Shown: positions 60,001 through 64,000 of the stretch, piece after piece
How positions within the stretch are numbered: position 1 is the first letter of the stretch
Layout: each line of letters begins with the position of its first letter
Made by a program: the position numbers and the translations under genes
The notes under the pieces: generated by a model
What the model was told of the DNA's origin: nothing
The model's input: the letters and a program-made list of their open reading frames with translations, nothing else
The model's database searches: none
Source of the DNA: Stromatinia cepivora
Taxonomy: Eukaryota > Ascomycota > Leotiomycetes > Helotiales > Sclerotiniaceae
Length of the DNA stretch: 64,000 nt
Direction: 5' to 3'
Assembly: GCA_014898415.1 (NCBI GenBank)
Contig: RCTD01000027.1
Span: 1 to 64,000, forward strand

Positions 60001-63000
60001 TGTGGATTTGCACTCTCTAGTTCGCAAGCTAAAATGTACTTAAACTCCGTCCAGCCCTAATATCAATGGATTTTTGACTTTCAAATCTTCTACCTCGGCG
60101 CCTTTTACTGATTCGAGGAACTTGTTCGTTGTCAAATGTTTGTAGTGTCTCGTCTCGGTTGTATCCTCCGAGCTATGGATAAATTCAAAAACTAACAAAA
60201 TTAAGAAGTGTAACTAAGGGCCATGAAGTAATGGTAAGCGAATAGTTTTGAAAGTTCCTGAACTTTGACAGCTTGACATAATTCTTGGCCTCTCTAGAGG
60301 AAAATTTTATATTGTGAAAGTGCAAGTTCGGTACGGGCTGCATGAGATCTTCGGCGATCAGCATGAAGTGAATATGATAGATAATGCTATAAAGTTATAC
60401 GATGCTGAATGAGGAGCTTAAATACAATGATATGAATTTCCGCTATCATTTGATAGGTGAGAAGAATGTGATATTATCTTTGAAAATATGGTGGATGCTT
60501 CGTTTGAAAACAAGCTTGTCCTATAATGCAAAGGTAGTGCTGACAGGATCAAAGAAAGGTGGTGGGAGCTTACATACTATGTTTCGCTGTGGATATCTCG
60601 TGGATCGGACAAAGTGAATAATCTTTGCAAATACAGGAGCTTTCAAGCATTGAGTACATGAAGGCTGTATGTTTAATATCACGAAAAGTGTATCACACAA
60701 GAAAGAAGGATCTCACGAGGCGAGAAATTTTGGTAAACTGATGATCTTCTCTCGGGTTGTGGCCTGGTTGATCATGGTCTTGTCAAAGGAATTTAGCCAA
60801 AGAAAATATTGAAGCTTGGATGCAAGAAGATTCAGAACATGCATGCAAGTAACGGAGATGAAGATTCATAATCCTAGGATACTCTCATGCATTGTGTGCT
60901 AAAATGTAACTCCAGCGTGGGGTACAAACCCCCGCTAGGCATTTGTTGCGTTGTCATCAGATGGACAACGACTAGGCAGAATCGTGGGGTAATATTGAAA
61001 CGAACGAAGATTCTTATTGAAAGCTGGTTGCATATTGGTCTCGAGGAGGTTGCAGGTCCCACGTCAGTTTGGCATGAATGACTACGTCATGCAGTGAGGT
61101 GGTGGCGACGTTGATGGTGATTCTTAACCACCCGTGGTAAAATTGAGAGAAGCTGATGAAGTCATAAGAGGTAAATTAGAAAATATGCATGCTTGAAGTT
61201 GGGGTATGATGATCATATGATGGTTGAATATCGCATTTGCACGGCGAGAGAGCCCGCCATAGACTCACGGAAAATCCATAGAAATTACATTTTGGAATAC
61301 CGGACCTTGCAAGAAACTTTGAATGATGTAGCAACAAAAAGTCATGATGGTGGTGCTTGAAGGACTTCGATAGGCCTACCTCTCAGGTTGTCGAGGATAG
61401 TCTGGCTGTTATCGGTATTTTTTGGAAATTATCCTCCCAGTTCACACCTCCATAGGCCGATCTAAACCGGCCCCCTCATTCGAATCATCATGAGAATTTA
61501 ATCCTCTTGAAGCGATCTAGAACATCTAGGTATGAATAATTTGCCAAATACAAATCAGCACGTTAAGGCTCATCGGCGTGCGATTGAGCCTGGCCATCGG
61601 GGCATCCCTCCTAGATGGGGCGCATTTTCCCTGTGTGTGAGATATAATTTACTTTCCAAAGCAAAGTCCTGGCGTCGCTAGGGAAATCAGATAGAAACCA
61701 TGTCGAAGGATTACGATCGCGTGGTGACCATGGGGACCATGGGGACTATGATTGATGACTGCAGCAATTCTTACTAAACTCATGCAAAGGTTAATAAGGT
61801 TAAAATATTTCTCTGGTGTCCATTGGGTGGTACCCCTTGATGTTGCAACGTTCCTGGAAATGGCCTCCACGAGGCAAAGCAAACCACTACATGTTCCTAG
61901 TTATTAGCGATGGTAGAAACAAGCTATGCAGTAAGCTTTCAATGGCTGCTTACTATCATTCAACATGAGTGTTAGACATCGGAGAGAATCGTTGGTGGCC
62001 AATCATCTACCCGTTCCGAGGTATAATTTCAAAAATCGGAATTGAAAAAAAAAGAGCATGAGATCCCGATGAACTGGTTTTGGAACGGCGAGCTGCATTG
62101 CAAGACTACTCGACTGAAAGGCTAGCCACAGGTAGCGAGATGTGCTGCGCCGTCTACTCGGTTTTTAGGTCCCCGAGCTGGTAACCATGGGGACTCGATG
62201 AGCCAATTCTGTTGCACCTTAGATATGCAAACAGCCGAATGTCCCCAATACTGTTGGCTTCCGCTCGCTTTAGATTGGCGAAGTGCAATAGTCTCGAGGA
62301 CATCAGCTCGTGGGTAAAGTCCTGTGATTCGGTGGAACATTCTTGGGGTTACTCTTTACCGAATATGCGATAATGCTTAATGCGTGCATGATATTGGACA
62401 GGAGGGTGTATTAAAGTTTAGAATCTTGGAAATCGACCGTTGACGAGGTTGTAGACGATTACACAACGTAATCATAGAAGTACAAACGAAGATTACGTCC
62501 TACAACAGCTACAATAAATTAGGATTGCGTACTGTTGTGACTTTCAGGCTTTCCTTTCCGGATGCAAGTTCCAAGAACCCCGGAATTTCCACACGGCCAT
62601 ACCCGCAGACCACGCACATTACACTGACTGATGAATTGACCTGGACCCTTCGGATAATTGATTCTGTATGGTTTCATTTCCGTATGTTGGCTGAACTTGG
62701 TTGTTGGTTGTAGAAATACGTATACAGCTTTCCGGGTAGACGCATACTTGATTACATAACAAATGTCAGCATTTCCTCTTCTAGATATTCTTGCGAATTT
62801 CTGTAGACTGCAGAATTTTGTGACAAGCTATTATACAACCAAGACCCCGAAGCAACCAATGCTCTTGATCATATCTACCAGGGTCATACTTCCCTGTCAA
62901 TGAAAAAGGTGCGTAATTAACGATTGACAGATGGAGGGTTGCACACAGCTGTGCATACAGTTGCACATATGATATCCAATCGCAAAGTCTTTAGGGATGT

Positions 63001-64000
63001 ACAGGATGAATTAGTCGAGTGTTTATTCGATCGATCTCAAATGGCGAGCATATTACAATGAGCACGAAAAGGTATTTCAATTCAGGTCTTAGAACTTGTC
63101 TTCTATGCCCGTGCAATAAAATTCCCCGATGAACCACTCGACATGCTTTAGTTGGCATGCATTTGTTTTTCCTGCTGAACATGCAACGGTTCGAGGTTTC
63201 GTTGAAAGTTCCTAATTTGGGAACATCAGCGATTTTCTTGACACCCGTTGCAAAGATTGATGACACTTTGCACTTAAGGGGCACCCATGAATCCCGCTGC
63301 CATTTGGGTATTATCCTCGAATATCCTTGAATATTTTCTCTTGCCGTGACACCGAGGGTTGCTTGGATCTAGGTTGTTTGAGATCTCTGGTCTTTGGTCG
63401 TTTCATGAGCTCGAGGGGCTGGCTCATGGTCCCTCCATGATAAATTGTGGCTTGGATGCTTCGAATCAAATAAAGCACAAGATGCTGCAAGTAAGGAAAT
63501 CTGCAGAACGGAAAGCATGATAAGCTACTAAAGCACGAGAAGTTGGTTATTTTTACATGGCAATTCGCACTTCACTCAGTGGGCTCGACTTTCCACCACT
63601 ACTGGGGGAAAGTCAGTACGAAGTTCCATAAACATGGTGTCTCGGGAAGAAAATATTCGGAGGATTGTACAAATATTACGATCATGGTAGGTCTCATCTG
63701 AACTTGCCATGGCATCTCTAGCTGTAGCTAGGTATCTATAATACATTAGCATCACGAGGAGGATAGCTGCATACTGTTATAATCACATGTCTTACTGGTT
63801 GTCACAAGGAGATTTCCAGGAGATGACTCGCTTTACTTTTGTGCATTATCCAAAAATGCAAGGTATGCGGCCAAGTGCAGGTACATCAAGCATGGGTATT
63901 TAAATTGATAACTACATGTAACAAACCCCACAGATCATCGCGATTAAAAAGAACTTTGTGTGGTGTAGCCTATTACGGCTGTCGAGATATTTATAATATC
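57086..64000. other. Right-hand gene-poor region, ~6.9 kb
   Basis: Downstream of the kinesin I find no gene with a recognisable domain or a convincing spliced model. Frames up to 97 residues (for example 62991-63284 minus) look random. Short GT-rich and GGTGTA repeats occur near 57790. GC content resembles the gene islands, not the decayed retroelement block, so genes without recognisable domains or only beyond the window edge remain possible. Confidence 0.4.

Noticed and set aside
58404..64000. Several frames of 60-97 residues in the right-hand region
   Set aside because: None shows a domain, signal peptide with matching features, or a coherent spliced model.

Overview
The window is nuclear DNA of a filamentous ascomycete (Pezizomycotina). 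Genes have short introns of about 45-185 bp with GT...AG ends and clear CTAAC/CTAAT-type branch sites. They encode typical euchromatic fungal proteins, and gene islands alternate with very AT-rich blocks of retroelements decayed by C:G to T:A changes (RIP-like). The protein style and the AT-block architecture recall Leotiomycetes such as Sclerotiniaceae, but this assignment is an inference.

Layout. 1.5-8 kb holds an Rmd1/DUF155 family protein (+), then an INO80-type HMG-box/coiled-coil subunit (-) divergent from the chaperonin subunit CCT8 (+). 8.8-10.4 kb holds a secreted ricin-B-like lectin built from two tandem modules. 12.8-17 kb holds a dead FAD-linked (berberine-bridge-like) oxidase split by a 2.4-kb palindromic Copia derivative with inverted LTRs. 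18-19.4 kb holds a secreted GH18 chitinase with a CBM1 (-). 22.7-24.2 kb holds an unrecognised 484-aa protein (+), followed by a degenerate ~68-bp minisatellite. 25.9-35.45 kb is a three-level nest: a short hAT-like element carrying a Ty3/gypsy chromovirus, which carries a Fot1/pogo DNA transposon. 35.8 kb has an intron-containing tRNA-Gly(UCC)-like gene. 37.6-39.4 kb holds a GT69/CAP59-type mannosyltransferase (-). 40.8-44.5 kb holds a 1112-aa CBM48 protein with an acidic repetitive middle and a C-terminal membrane segment (-), divergent from Iwr1 (+) at 46.2-47.7 kb. 52.1-53.2 kb holds a Loa1/Vps66-like acyltransferase (-), divergent from a kinesin-14 (+) at 53.8-57.1 kb. The last ~7 kb shows no gene I can support.

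The intact genes are mostly unrelated housekeeping functions (protein folding, chromatin, Pol II import, spindle motor, lipid and glycan synthesis) plus two secreted carbohydrate-active proteins. There is no biosynthetic cluster and no operon logic. The most unusual content is the transposon architecture: each of the four elements has exact target-site duplications, so the order of insertion can be read directly.

Gene models were assembled by hand from reading frames and splice signals. Phases were checked arithmetically, and every multi-exon model given as intact closes to a whole number of codons.
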